Source of the DNA: Megascapheus bottae
Lineage: Eukaryota > Chordata > Mammalia > Rodentia > Geomyidae
DNA length: 64,000 nucleotides
Assembly (NCBI GenBank): GCA_024803745.1
Contig: JANJXV010000020.1
Span: 23,362,777 to 23,426,776, forward strand
Reading direction: 5' to 3'
The notes beneath the pieces were generated by a model. It was not told the DNA's origin. It made no database searches and saw only the letters and a list, made by a program, of their open reading frames with translations. Every line of letters starts with the position of its first letter. Positions within the stretch are counted from its first letter, which is position 1. Below are positions 10,461 to 23,811 of this stretch, one piece after another. A program made the position numbers and the translations under genes.

Positions 10461-12144
10461 ATAGTTTTCCATTCCCCTGCACAGACACATGCCACTGCTT
10501 TGTGAATGTGGCCCTGCCACACTGGTGGGGGTTCACGGCGAAACCAGGTGACCAGGGTGTCCCTCTTCATCCCTGTCCCAGCAGCCCCGAGTCCCCCATC
10601 AAAGTCACCAACAGCAGGAGGGTTTCAGAGTTCATTAGATGTGATCATGCTATAATTAATTGGCATCTCCTCTTCGGCATTGTTCTCTGGCGCGTGCTTT
10701 ATGGAGAGATGGCGGAATTGCTTTTTAATGAGCTTGTTACTGAGAAGTTGCTAAAGTGATTACATTGCTATGTGTGTGGTAAGGGTGCTTGGGGAGGGGG
10801 GTTGCGTGGGGGAGGGAGGGTGGTCTGTGTATCTTGCCTTGCCATGGGATTCTGTGGGGATCCCAGGGAATCATGATGATCTTTGGAGGCCAGTGGATCA
10901 TCGGTTTATACAAAACGGAGGGAGATTGGTATTTTCATGAAGGCTGTCTTCTCCTTTTTGAGCTTGGGTGATGTCTCCCCTTTGGTCTGCAAGAGTGCTA
11001 CTAAGAGCAATTACTGTGATTGGTGGTTTTTAAGTGGGTCACTAATGGCGTATTACTTGTATGGCTTTTGCATACTGCAAATTCCCAAAGGTATAAGTGG
11101 TGGAGTACAAGCGTTCTCAGTGAGAAGTGGGCAAGCATACGAGCTGGGAGAAGTGGCTGGTGTTCTGTGGGGAATCTGTGGACTGTGGCTCCAAGGAATT
11201 GTGCGCTAGAAAGACCATTGGCCGGAAAACCAGAGCAACCCACATTCTCCTTCTAACTCTGTGCCTGTGTGTCCCTTTAGTTCCCTAGTCCTTGTCTTCT
11301 ATATCTCTCAGCTAGTGTGGCCCCTTTGAGCTGATGTTCTTCTAATGGTTTAAATCGGGGTTCTGCACAACACTGAAGAACTTTGCTAAAGTAAGCCTCC
11401 ATAATGTGTAACTAGAAGAAATCACTGTTTTGAACCTCAGTGTTTCTCCTAGGGGCAAAGGCATTGATTCCTTACGTACCAAAATTGGTGTGTACTCCTT
11501 TGACGGAATTTAGTTTCTACAGTGGCTAGCCTCCAACTGAATGTTTGAATCCTGTGCCTCGCACACAGTGTCCCATTTGTGATTTCCCATCAGAATCTTT
11601 GTTCGAGTTCTCCATTCCGCAAACACTTATACTAATGCTTCCTACTATTGTAAGTCTTTCCCCTCTATGATATTGTTCTGAAAGTTAAGTTTTATTTAAA
11701 TTCCTTCCTAAAGTCACTGAGTAATGACAAGACACTACCATGCTCCTAAGTTTCGGTACATGACTCATCTCCTGTCCCCACAGGAAGCCAGAGAAAACAT
11801 GGTGAGGCATCAATGTTTCAATGTTGAGAGGTGTTGGGGTTGTAGAATTCTTGATTATGGACACAGGCTACCTCTTGCCTTCTATGGAAGCTGGAGAGCT
11901 GTGTAGGGAAGCAGAGGTTTTTTTTTTTTTGGCTGGGGTGTATGTGTGGGGGTGATCAGAACATTTTCTTCTGTTTTCTCCAACAGAGATGTCAGAAGGG
12001 TAACCAGTATCATTATTGAATTATTTGCTGTTTTGGTTTTTCAACAGTGTCTACTCAAAGTGATTACCAAGGTGCTGCTTATTAAGATAGCCTGTGTCTG
12101 TAACCACTTGTTGTAGGGAAATTTACTTCAGGGGGGTATTGTAG

Positions 12145-12330
12145 TATGGTTAAGTCAGGTAAACTTGGGTTTGTGTTCTGGCTCGAATTCTTTGTACATA
12201 TATGATCTGTATAAAATATTTTCTCTGATTCTCAGTGTCCTGTAAAATGAGGACAGTTATATCTACGTCATGGATTATTTTGAAGATTGAATTTACAAAT
12301 TATTCAGGAGGTAGTAAGAGCTAATTAGCA
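12145..12330 (+). mobile_element. MIR SINE
   Basis: The order of motifs fits a diverged mammalian-wide MIR in sense orientation: AACTTGGGTTTGTGTTCTGG, a splicing-like TGTAAAATGAGGACAGTTAT core, then TTTTGAAGATTGAA. Confidence 0.65.
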
Positions 12331-12433
12331 GTAAGAGTGGGATTGTTTCCATCATTACTGCTCTGGTTAACATTGCCTAGTGATGACAGAATGAAAAGCA
12401 GTTTTATATCAACTAGACATGAGCGAACTGGCC

Positions 12434-12770
12434 AAAGTTGAGTATCTCTATACAGACTGAATATCTCTAATCCAAAAGCCCTGAATCCAAAATGTTTCTA
12501 AATCTGAAACTTTTTGAGAGAAATTTTAGCAATTTCCACAACTGTCCTGTCCTCTTAAGACAAATCGCAGTTCAAATACAAGCTCACCAAAAATTTATAA
12601 TGCGACTTTCAAGGGAAGTTTGTTATAAGGTGTATATGAAACACAAGGGAACTTTGTGTTTAGAGGTGGGTCCCATCCCCAAGAGATCTCATTGTGTGTT
12701 TGCAAATATTCCAAGATCAGAAAAGAACACAAAGTTTGAAACAGTTCTGGTCCCAAGCATTTTAAAAAAT
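12434..12770 (-). mobile_element. Tigger/MER8-like DNA transposon remnant
   Basis: AGTTGAGTATCTC at the left edge, AATCCAAAAGCCCTGAATCC, GGTGTATATGAAACACAAGG, TCTGGTCCCAAGCATTTT at the right edge and a GTGGGTCCCATCCCCAAGAG core match a non-autonomous pogo/Tigger element from memory. It is an ancient eutherian insertion with no transposase. The family name is uncertain. Confidence 0.65.
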
Positions 12771-14849
12771 AAGCTTAGTTTTTTTCCTCGCCCCGAAAGG
12801 GCTGGCCATAGAAGTGTGTGGTGATGGTGCTTATGTACAACCGAGGTTGGCAGTAATGTTGTTGCCTTCCACAATGCAGGAAGCAGTTGCAGTGCATCCT
12901 ACAGAAGCACTGGCCCTGAAAACCTTTTCTCACACAAAAGCATGGAAGAAAGAGAGATGGATGAAAGGGAAGGTAAATATAGGGATGACAGTGGAGGATG
13001 GGAGCAAAACTAGGAATTAATTTGGATTAAATGGATGAGAATCAGAAGTATTTATTTGGAATTGGTGTGAATGGGGCACATGGGGAACTGAAAACAAAGG
13101 TGATAATTTATGTGGTGTGAATGAACTAAGAATAATGAAAAAAGCATGAAGGATGGAATCAAATGAAGTGCAAACATATAAAGGAAATGGGCTGTAAGAG
13201 CAGGAGGGCAAAGGTATAGGGTGATGGAAATTGGGATGCAAGAGAGCACCACTGACAGCAAGCAAGGCTGAGATGGGAAGAGCTGCTGCCAAATGTTGCC
13301 CTGAAGTTTTCAAAAAGATGGGCTAGGATGGATTCTGGCAAGGTGTTTGAGCACAGGACTCACTTTGGTTTAGTGTAAATGATTTCTTACCCTTCAGTTG
13401 GAGAGGTATTTGGAGACAGAAAATAAAAAAAAGGGAAATAAGAAAACTATCCCAGGGAGAGACAGAGAGGAAATATTGGTATTTTGTTCTCTCTTTGTCT
13501 CTGTCGGTGTCTTTCTACCTTTATATATCTATATCTATATATCCCATCTCTCTTTTATATGGGAATGTGTTGCAAAGGAGACACCACTGGCAAAATGAAA
13601 TGAGATAGAAAAATAAAACGTGTGAGTGCCTGTCTTCTCTGCACAAAGACAGAAATACATTGTAGGTGACATGGACTTGTTTGCCTTGAAAATTTTCTTT
13701 AAAGTGTTATTCATTTAATCTTTAGATAGAAGTTACTGAGTTAGAAAAGATGTGCTCTTTTTTAAGAAAACTTTTGTGGCTGTTTCTTGAAGTTGCTGAA
13801 TCTGTCAAACTTTTTGCCTTGGAGGATATCAGGCAATGAGATTTTTTTTTTTAGCAGATGTTCAAGCTGATAGTTGGAACATCATCGAGTAGGGATGGGT
13901 AACCAGAAGAAGATATGAGACCGGGCAGAGGACAGCGAGAATGGTTGAATGCTGGAAAGCAGCAGATTCTGAGTGAAAGGTGGCCTGTGAAAGTAGGCAC
14001 GTGATTTCTTCACTGGGAATAGCACTGAATGTTAGAAGTAGTATCGAAAATGTTCCAGCCACAACACGCACTCTGCTCTTTGGCTTTTGTATAATATATT
14101 TTTCTTTCTCCATAATTCAACCACTGTGATCATAGTTATGTCCATTTTTTTTCTGTAGCAGGGGGGAGCGTCAGGCTAAACAGTCCTGTTTGATGTACAG
14201 AGAAACTTTATTTCCATTATTTGAAAATTCTCTTTTTGGTTATGCCTATTTCCTGCCAAACACAATTTGTTTAAATGTTAAATCGTTTCTATGTTAAATA
14301 GTTTCTATGCAAAGAAGAGAAGAATGATTTTTGACTTCCTTCTTGGTTTGGGAAGAAAGAATATCCTGACATTGAAATGGTACTTTGTACTTAGGCATTG
14401 GTAATTTGGAAATTCCTATGAAAGTGTGGCTACATTTCTGTTATTAAGAGTGAGTCATGTTGGTAAAGTCAGAACAAAGGCCATCAGGGAAATCTCAAGA
14501 GACTTGAAGAAGCCCTGTTCTCCTGGGTGCTCTTTGAAGCATTCTTTCTATAGGTGAATGGCTAGAATCTGATAGCAGGGAGTGGTAGATTTTTCCCTCA
14601 TGGGATGCTTTTCAGATAGTAGTAAATACAAGTGTTCCATTTGCTTAGCATTCTGTGTCTGTTTTGAAAAGGGCTGACTGAAGCAAGAGAGAGCACAATC
14701 TCTAAGACAAGGATTTATCATTTATTTTGAAAGGAAAAGGCTACTAAAAAATTTCCAAACAAAAGTATCATGTGTAGGAAGTAAACAAAATGGTTATGTT
14801 ATATACACAATGAGAATGCCTTTAAAATATGAGACACATGGATTTTATT

Positions 14850-15010
14850 TGTCCAACCAATATTATTAATCACCTACTATGTGCTAGGCATTGTTTTACA
14901 TCTTTTCCAAATATTAATCCTTTTAACTCTCATTTTAAATGGCACGAGTGCTGTCTTATTTCAGAGGAGGAAAATGAGACAACCCAGAAGGATATCTGAG
15001 TAATATTCCT
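14850..15010 (-). mobile_element. MIR SINE
   Basis: CACCTACTATGTGCTAGGCA is the classical MIR/L2-type 3' motif, followed by ATTAATCCTTTTAACTCTCA and GAGGAGGAAAATGAGACAAC. Confidence 0.75.
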
Positions 15011-15129
15011 AGGTTGTTCATTGATGATCAAGATAGTCCTGGACAAAAAACATTGCTCTTAACTTTCATGTTAACAAATGATAAAGAGAAAGTCAAATGA
15101 TATTTTTTTCATAAGCTTACTTTTTTATT

Positions 15130-15212
15130 TTTTGCAATGCTGGTGTTTGAACTCAGGGTCTTGTGCTTCCTAGGTAGAAGTTTGACCATTTAAAACATAT
15201 TCCCAGCTCATA
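15130..15212 (-). mobile_element. ID-like SINE, antisense
   Basis: A T-rich start, GTTTGAACTCAGGGTCTTGT (box B complement) and ATATTCCCAGCTC form a diverged single ID-like unit. Confidence 0.65.
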
Positions 15213-15289
15213 ATTCATTAAGAGGAAATAAAAACATGGATAATGAAAATCAAACAGATAAGACTTAGGAGAGTCTTTTTTTTTCTTTT

Positions 15290-15479
15290 GGCCAGTCCTT
15301 GGCTTGAGCTCAGAACCTGGGCACTGTCCCTTAGCTTCTTTTGCTCAAGGCTAGCACTCTACCACTTGAACCACAGCACTACTTCTGGCTTTTTCTGTTT
15401 ATGTGATACTGAAGAACTGAACCCAGGGCTTCCTGTATGTTAAGCAAATACTCTATCACTAAGCTACATCCCCAGCCCA
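15290..15479 (-). mobile_element. IDL-Geo SINE, antisense
   Basis: GGCCAGTCCTTGGCTTGAGC through AAGCTACATCCCCAGCCCAG is a full-length copy. Flanks AGGAGAGTCTTT and AGGAAAGTCTTT are a target-site duplication with one mismatch. Confidence 0.9.
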
Positions 15480-17441
15480 GGAAAGTCTTTGAAGTCTTGT
15501 CTTACCAGATAACTAAGAAAAGGAGCAAGGAATTACAAAGCAAAATTCTTCCATGTACAGCCCTACCTATCCACTGTTCTGGTTTCTGTAGCTCTGATTA
15601 TTATGGCCATTTTTTAACTGTGAGATTAAAAAGAGACTTAATTATGATAGTCCCAGTTCACTCACTGAAATGATAGACATTAATCTCCATTCCTATGAAA
15701 CAAGACAAACATTGCACATATAGGAGAAACTGTGGACCAGCAATATAAAAAGGACATCGCCTATGATATGCAAACTCACATTGACAAAATTAAATTTTGG
15801 TCCATGTCTTCTGACCTCTAGGTTGGCATCTAACTTACTAGTTCATCTTGCTTCTAATTTCCTGTATTTGTTCTTTAGTCATTATACAATGGTTCTGAAG
15901 TGCCCATTGGTGTGAGGCGCCATATCATGAGTACCATCAAGAGTGAAGAAAGCCACTTACTCTAAGGAATCTTAGAGAATGCCATCAAATGAGAGTAAAC
16001 ATTTTCACTAGTAGCAGGCAACTTGGAAGGGTCGGAAATTAAAAAGTCACTGTCTCTTTCTGAACAGGGTGATTATAAATGCTGTTCATCTTTTTTATGA
16101 TGCCAGTGAGATAATACAGAAATCTATACAAGTAGAAGACCTAATTCAAAGCCAGGTGTAACAGCAGGATAAAATTAAATACCTCAGCCTCAAACTGTAG
16201 GGGGTCTATCACCCACTTTCAACTTCCTCAGTACCATAGATAATAATTTTGTGGGTTTATACAATAGCAACTGAAATTGGGGGCAATTTTAAGACATTAA
16301 AGGGCCTTTCAGATACTCAGACACATAGCTGCTAATGAAGTTTATCCATGTGTTAAGGCAGAAACTCATTAGAGCCTGATTATGGAACAGAAACTTAAAT
16401 AAGGGTTAAATGCTCGGTTCGCAAGGTGGGGAGAGTTTAATGGGAAAGTTTGATAGTTGGGATTTAACATATTCAGGAGCTTGACAGGAATTTGGAAAGG
16501 AATATGAAGTGATGGAGAATAATTGCTAGGAGAATTTTATGAGTCAGGAAAAGTCTTAGAAATTCACCACATGATAATTTAGTTCTATCATCACTCTTAA
16601 CACTTATGAAGATAAATTTATGTAAACACGCATTTGGTACAGTAGCTTAAACTCAGCATATACACAATAAACACATTAATTTTATCATTGTAATATGGTA
16701 ATAAATATAGGTTTCATGGGATGCAATTCCAGATGTCCTTTTAATGGATAATTGGTAGTCGCAGTTAAAATAAGAACCAAGAAGGAAAAAATAGCATGAA
16801 ATTAATGAGTGTTTTATCATAAACATTAGTTTTTGAACACTACACAAGACACTTTCCTTTCCACCATCTTTGAGAACCCTGCCTTTTGATACAAAAGCCT
16901 AAAATCTAGTTTCATAAAACCATTAGATTTGGAACCTGTTCTCCGAGAGACTATATAGCACGGATTAGGGTGAGAAGCTGTCTCTGTTCCAGTAAGTGTT
17001 AATAATCATCGTGATCATGGGTATCCTGTGCATATTAAATTGGAAGTTTCAAACAGAATTCAAGAGAACTCTGTAGGGAGTGAAGGCAGGCTAAGATGAT
17101 GTTATAAGAACTTATTGGTAATAGGCAATTCAATCATTGTTATATATCACCTGATGTCAAAACAATAATGGTTTGCTTTTGTTTCAATTAGAGAAAAAAA
17201 ACTAGAGTTAAAGGAAGTAGTATATAATTTAAAAAAAACTTAAAAAAGCTTGGGAATGATCCTCAGTTTTTAAAGTTCAAATGTTAAAAAAATACTTGTA
17301 AATTGATAGCTGTCTTTGAAATTCATTCAATTTGAATTTAGTACAAGTTACAGTGGAAAACTTGATAATGGAGCAGGATACAAGTTTCTCATATAAAGTT
17401 AGTTCTGATGAGCCAGGGGAACTGTGTGGGATTGAACCTAC

Positions 17442-17498
17442 TATATATATGTGAGATATATATATATATAATATATATATATATTATATATATATATA
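17442..17498. repeat. (TA)n array with palindromic structure
   Basis: An almost pure TA tract with a few register shifts (AATATA, ATTATA). It could extrude a cruciform. Confidence 0.9.
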
Positions 17499-18574
17499 GG
17501 CTCTGCTGTGCCCTGCAGTTACTAAATGAAGAAAGCCTGACTATCCCACATGGATGGATCTACTTGACAAGTTACTCTTGTCTCCCCCGTAATGGTGGAA
17601 AACTGGATGGTTCTGGACAAGCCAGTTTGTAAATTATCAATTCCTTTCTTCTATAGTCTCCTCCTCCTGATACCCTTCCTTGTTCCTCTCTTCCTGCCTT
17701 TGTGACCTTCCTTTTCCTCTTTCACAACAGGATCTGGTAGCAACACATTGTTGATCTATATGTTACGCATTTGTAAACCAGAATATAGCACGTTCATTTC
17801 TTGTAATTTTGTTAACTCCCAAATCTATAAAAGACTAGAATTTCAAGAAAGTAGGAGACATGATAAGGAAATGATCAAATCATTCCCCACTCCAGGCTGT
17901 CCCCCCCACTGGCTTTTCTGCAGTTTCCAAGTAACTTCTTTTCAACTCTTTGTCCATCTATTTGACACCCCACTTGTCAAGCTGAATGTTGATAGAGGCC
18001 ATTCAGGATAACTGAAGAATAGTGACATTTTAGTGTTAGTCAACTGAGGCTGGAATTATTATCCCCCTTTCCTACGGTGGCCTAATACTCAGCACCTAAA
18101 TGACTTATGTAATGGAGCTCAAAACATCGAAATTTTTTAAGAATAATACCGTGACAGAGTCTGTCCCATATTTCTGTTTACCTTATGCTCTTCTTTGCCC
18201 TTTATGCCTATGGAGGTAGGTGGGCTGGGAACGAATCTAGAATTGAACCACATAAGCTTTCACAGAAAAAAGATCCGCGTACACTCCATTGCCAGCTACT
18301 TATAAAGCGTAGGTCCAGCTTTATTCTAAATCTGTCCTCTTTAGCAGACCCTCTTTTTTGCTGCCCTTGTGTGTTATCCTTTTTTCCCTTGAAAATGTAT
18401 CTGCATTTGCCTAGGTTTGCTTTAAATTCTGTTTGCAAAATAAAATGTATTTCTAACTTTAAAAGCCTTTGATAAATGATTCATCTAGAACATAAAACAT
18501 AAACTCCTTACTTCTTCTATTGCCTCTGCTCTCAGAACCTATCTTTTTCATGGCCACAGTTCACAATGTGTGTG

Positions 18575-18668
18575 TTTTGGGGGGGCATGAACACGGGCAG
18601 GCTGACGTCTGAACTTGGGGCTTTGTGCTTTGGCAAGTGCTTGTCCAGTGAGCTAAGGCTCCAACCCC
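18575..18668 (-). mobile_element. Diverged ID-like SINE, antisense
   Basis: TCTGAACTTGGGGCTTTGTG and GCAAGTGCTTGTCCAGTGAG follow the ID order of box B complement then box A complement. Confidence 0.55.
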
Positions 18669-19844
18669 CACAATTCCTGTTTCATCCTTGGAATTCAGTG
18701 GAGTGATGTGCACTGTTCTCAGAAAAATATATACAAAATTTTAACTTCCAAAGTATATTGGATATTGTTTTCTGTTTATCTATATTAGCTAACGATACGG
18801 GTTATCAGTCTGCAAGCAAAGAGGTTGAAACCATTCTGAGTTGAGAAAATACTTTTCTTCTGTGTAGAGAATTGCCCAATTAGGCGTTATATATGTGACA
18901 TTTCCTTTGGAACCCTTACTGTTGTCATAAAATGTGTCTGAAGAAAGACTACAGACTGTTCTGATGTTGAGGTTAGTGTTAAGTGAAGGAGACTCTAGAA
19001 GTCCACTGATGTCCCAACAAATGTAGGCGTATATACTCTGTTACTAAATGAAGAGAACACATGAGAAAGTACATAATCTACTATATATAAACAAAAGATG
19101 TAGGGAGACTATTTCAGTATACCTGTGCAATCATCATGTTTAAAAATTTTCCATCTTCATTTTGTGTGCGCATGTAGTTTAATGTCACCTCAGTGGAATT
19201 CATTGCTTGAATATGAACTCATCTCTTATTCAGGAATAGCACAGCATCCTTCACCTGAAATATTGATTTGTCATATTGAATTCTCAATTGATTATGAGCC
19301 TATTGAAACTAGAACTAGTATCTTAGAAAGAGCATCAAAAGATACAACTCCCCTCTCTGATATAGGTAGTGAGATGTTTTATGTGCCTTGTGTTTAGGAG
19401 CGAGTATCAGAAAATCAGTATGGATAAATTCAAGTACACAATGGCTTTAACCTATTTGTAAATGCAGTGTCTAGCAAAATGATAGCATGTATTTTTAAAT
19501 ATCTTTTGTTTTACTCACATGTGTGTACGTTCACATGTAGAAAAGGTATCAAAAGTTATGTAGGCAGACAGTGATTCACTGGCTTTTTTGTTTTTACATC
19601 GTTGTTTTGTTGTTGTTGTTGTTGCTGTTTAGGTCTCAAGGCTTACACTAAACTGAATTTGAAACTAAATACTGTCATTACAGAAGATCCCCCCCCCTCA
19701 AGTTCTTCTAGTTTCTCTAGGGACAAAATAATGGTTGCTTGAAGCAGTGGAGAAACAGTAATTAGGGCAAATAGTAATACTGTGCATGATTGAGGAAAAT
19801 GTGAGGATGGGGGAGTAAATGCAACAGACAGACTTGTACATCTT

Positions 19845-20069
19845 GTTACTAGGAAACCACATCAGCATTAAATACAGTGTGCTAATTGGCTATCCTGTTT
19901 CTGCCTGGGTACCAGCCTGGGCCTGCTACACAGCTGTTTCTGCTCTTTCTGGTTGCTAGGTAACTGCATCATTTCTCTCCCCCCCCCTTTGTATTCTGGA
20001 GGGTAATTGGCTACTTCTGCTCCTGGTGTTGCTGCTGGGTACCAGTCTGGGCCTGCTGCTCTGCTGTTT
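19845..20069 (+). promoter_or_regulatory. Tandemly duplicated module with X-box-like palindromes
   Basis: GTTACTAGGAAAC (19845) and GTTGCTAGGTAAC (19952) each precede a TAATTGGCTA motif and a near-identical block (CTGGGTACCAGCCTGGGCCT and its copy at 20035). The second palindrome fits the RFX X-box consensus well. This is motif evidence only; an unrecognised old repeat is an alternative. Confidence 0.4.
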
Positions 20070-21644
20070 TCCAGGGGGATTTAATGGGGGGATGGGAGGA
20101 AAAGAGAAGGAAGATATGCTGGCAATTAATGGAGCATAAGTGCAAATTCTACACAAAGTCTGGCACCTGCGTCCCCTTGTTCTGCTTTCTAAACTAAATC
20201 CTTTAGCTATGAAAACACTTTAGACCCTTGAAGTCTTTCTCTTTTCTACCTATCTTATGAATGTAGTTTAAAAGAAATAAGCCAGTGGAGGATTTACCAT
20301 ATAAATAATAGATTTGATCTTCGTAAGGAAAAAGAAAACTGACAAAACAGTTCCCAGTCTTATTTAACATGGACACTAGAAGATGTTAAAGTGACTAACG
20401 TAATAACAAGACAGCAGCTTTAATGTCTTAAGAATAGTACTGCTTTATCACTTAAATTGATCAAATTCTTTTGTAATACTTTTTCTTGACATACAGAATA
20501 CAAAGTACAAAATAAAATGGACCAAAAGAATTCCAGGGTTTTCCCCTACTGTTTTATCCACTGTGAAGTTTTACAGGGAGGCTTCTGGAGCCTTCAGACT
20601 TTTGCTATGGGCCTCTTTCCTCTGATATACGCACAGCACATGGTCCCAGGCTTGAAGATGATAGCATTACATTGATGTGGAATTAATTCAAGTTGTATAT
20701 GAGTTAGCTTTTTATCTACAGTGAAAAAATGTGGGGCAAAAAATATATATAGCTGAAATCAGTTTTGTGACTTAAAAATTTTAAAAGTGCAATAGTTGCT
20801 TTTTTTGCAAATAGTTGTCCACCAAATAGTTGTTGTCTCCAGCTTAAGTATAAATTTCCATTTCATCGTTATTGAAAGTCTCACTAGAAGTGTGAGAAGG
20901 AAGATTCTTCAGAAGTGAAGTCATGCTCCAAGGAGATTTTACTTTAAATGGTTGAGAAAGTCTATGTAAAGAAAACTTTATCCCCCGTGGGAAGGAGCTG
21001 TTTTATTGAGGAAACTCAGAGTATGTTGTGTGTCTGTGCTCAGAAATAGTTAGCAAAGGCAACTCTTATTTGACACTAATGGCTGGTGCTAGTTACTCAC
21101 ACTAATGAGATTTACCATTCTCTCCTTTCAAAAGTAGAGCAGGAAGAACTTGATTCTGTGCTACAAGCCCTTTCATTATAAGGTAGGATTTGGCTCGATG
21201 GAGTCATTACTGTTTAATATAGATTTGAATATATATTTATGGAAGACCTCACTCTACACTAGTCTGAGGAGAGAATGTTGAAGTGTCCTATAGATTTTTT
21301 AAGGAAATCAACTAGCATTGGTAGCATTCAAAGAGCAAGAGAAAAACCTTATTATGCTTATTATGCTCTGTAATTACAGAGCAGCTGTAGTAATATTTCT
21401 GCTCTGTGTGAGAGGGCCAGTTGTTAATCACTCATAAATATTTGTCTAATAACAGCCCTATTCATTTTCTTTCAAGAAACTATCAAGTGAGAATAGAATA
21501 TTCCTTTACCAGTGAACAAGATTTACATTATGATTTAGGGAGGTAGTTTTGATTAAGAGAGTTTGGTCTCTGTTGATGGTAGATTGCCAGAATAACATTT
21601 TTCTTTTCTTCTTCATGTCTGTAGTTATTTTTGTTTATTTATCA

Positions 21645-21740
21645 TTATTGTAAAGATGATATATAGAGAGGGATTACAGTTATATGGGTAAGATAGAGTG
21701 TATTTCTTTTGAACAGTGTCACCCCTTTGCTCACAGATTT
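21645..21740 (-). mobile_element. L1 3'-end fragment, antisense
   Basis: The segment ATTATTGTAAAGATGATATA followed by TTTCTTTTGAACAGTGTCAC matches the other L1 3'UTR fragments here (32660, 34880, 40470). It is short and 5'-truncated. Confidence 0.55.
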
Positions 21741-22022
21741 TCTAAAACATGATCATCCTTTTTTGACTTAAACAGAATGTGGATTGAAAAATCCACATTG
21801 GAATTGGGGTTTGTCTCGCCTCCCTGATCTCCCTTTATATATTGTTTGAATATGGTTGTGTGTCTGCACTGTGACTATGGAAAGACCCAAGAGATTTAAG
21901 GTGGAATCCTTGAAGGCTGGTGTGTGGTCATGGCTAGTCTCAGTTACAAGGGAACAGCAGCACACCTCTGCTCTCACCTCTTCATGGATTCTGGAAGAAT
22001 GGATTTTTCTTTCTTTCTTTTT

Positions 22023-22206
22023 TGCCACTCTTGGGGCTTGAATTTGGGGCCTGAGCACTGTCTTTGGGCTTTCTCAAAGCTAGAGCTCTACCACTTGAGC
22101 CACAGCACTACTTCCAGCTTTTTCTATGTATGTGGTACTGAGGAGTCGAACCCGGGTCTTCATGCATGCTAGGCAAGGACTCTACCACTAGGCCAAACTC
22201 CCAGCC
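22023..22206 (-). mobile_element. IDL-Geo SINE, antisense
   Basis: It runs from TTTGCCACTCTTGGGGCTTG to CACTAGGCCAAACTCCCAGC, with both arms present. Confidence 0.9.
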
Positions 22207-22771
22207 CTTTTTTTTTCTCTTTAATTATCCCCATTTTGGAGAAGTAATGATAGTACAGGAGGTCAAGCCTGGGAGTTATTCAATATGACTGTCAACCTTG
22301 ATAGTCTCAACAGTCCTGAAAGTAGGCTTGCTTAAAGCTCATGCTACTCAGCACTAGACCCTATTTTATCAGGTGAATCAGTTGACAAATCTGGAAAAAA
22401 GAATCTGATGGCAGCTTGCTCCCCAGAAGAGCTGCTGAAAACTTACAATACCACTTTGTAGGAATTAAAGAAGTGCCCCTGGTGAGGGGTAGATGCCTTG
22501 CTGTGCTCAGGGATAACCACATCTGACAGTCCTTCAGCTGGACACCCCATGGCACCTGCTTGCCTGTCAGGGCACTCCCACATACCTCCCCTGGGCTTGA
22601 AAACCTTCTGAGACTAATGAAGGTATGGCGGGCGTATGAATAGCACAAGGTGGTGCAAGGTGGGTACTAGGACTTCTGCCCAATGGAGGAGTCCATTCCA
22701 TATGAGTGCAAATGTTCTAGTCCAGCCATTCTTCTCCGATGTCTGACCGTCTGACCATTAGTTGCTTAATG

Positions 22772-22970
22772 CAGTGGGTCTCAACCCGGGGAGATTTTGC
22801 CCCTCAAGGGACATTTGGCACAGTCTGGAGTTGTATTTATTTCATTGCTACATCTGGGAGTAGGGGTGCTGCTGACAGCTGGCAAATGGGGAGCACAATG
22901 CTGCAAATACCCCACAATGTACAGAGCAGCCCTATAACAAAGAATCATCTGTCTTAAGTGTTGATGACGC
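22772..22970 (+). mobile_element. MER5A (hAT-Charlie non-autonomous DNA transposon)
   Basis: CAGTGGGTCTCAACCCGGGG at the left end, CAAGGGACATTTGGCACAGT, TAGGGGTGCTGCTGACAGC and CAAAGAATCATCTGTCTTAA reproduce the MER5A consensus order as I know it. It is slightly degraded and lacks a clear right terminal repeat. Confidence 0.85.
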
Positions 22971-23811
22971 TGAGTGGAGCAACGCAGGCCAGATACAACC
23001 TTGTCTGTTCTCGTCTTCTCTCCGACTTGCTTCAGACCACGTGTAAAATATTCCCTTAATTGTTTAGGACTGTCCTCAGAGTCTTGCTTTCCATTTTTAT
23101 GGTCTTTCACAATATTGGCCAACTAGAAATTTTCCCTCCTTGCCCTCTGTTGAAACTTCAGAAGATAAGCTGTCTTTCTCCTAGAAGTGTGAAGAAGATG
23201 ACTCCAACTCTGTCAAATGCTTAGCATTCTCTATTTAACATTCACAAATGCCCTTCCCCTCCCCTTTTGTTGAAGGCTCCTGACCTGTAATAATTTGAGG
23301 TTTTGCTGAGGCAGGGGCTTGAATCCAGTGAGCTGACAGGCTGGTATATAGGGCTGAGGTGTTTTGCCAGGAAATGGGCCTAACTGACCAGGTCGTAACC
23401 ATCTCCTTCACCATGTGATATCATCTTTCTCTACCTGTCCTCTTGTGTAGCAGCCACCGAAATTTATAACACTTGTTTCCTTGTTATCAAAAAGAAGATT
23501 AGCTTTCAGGGCAGGAATAAAGGGATGTGTTTTCTCTCAGAAAATAGAAGTTCTACTGGGAAAACTGTATTGCACTGCTATTTGCTAGTGGATTGCATTG
23601 CATTTCCTGTTCTTCACGTTCTGGTTTGTACTACATCATGAGGAAAATACTGGAAGCATTTTGAGTTCTTAGGGAGAAGGTGCTATTTCTGGTAAAAGGA
23701 TTTAAGTGGCGTTATCTAATGGACACATTCTCTTATGCCTGCATTTTGTCAGGAGATGTGAATTATGCATTGGCCCTTTTAGCTACATCCACATGCATAG
23801 AAAATAACACT

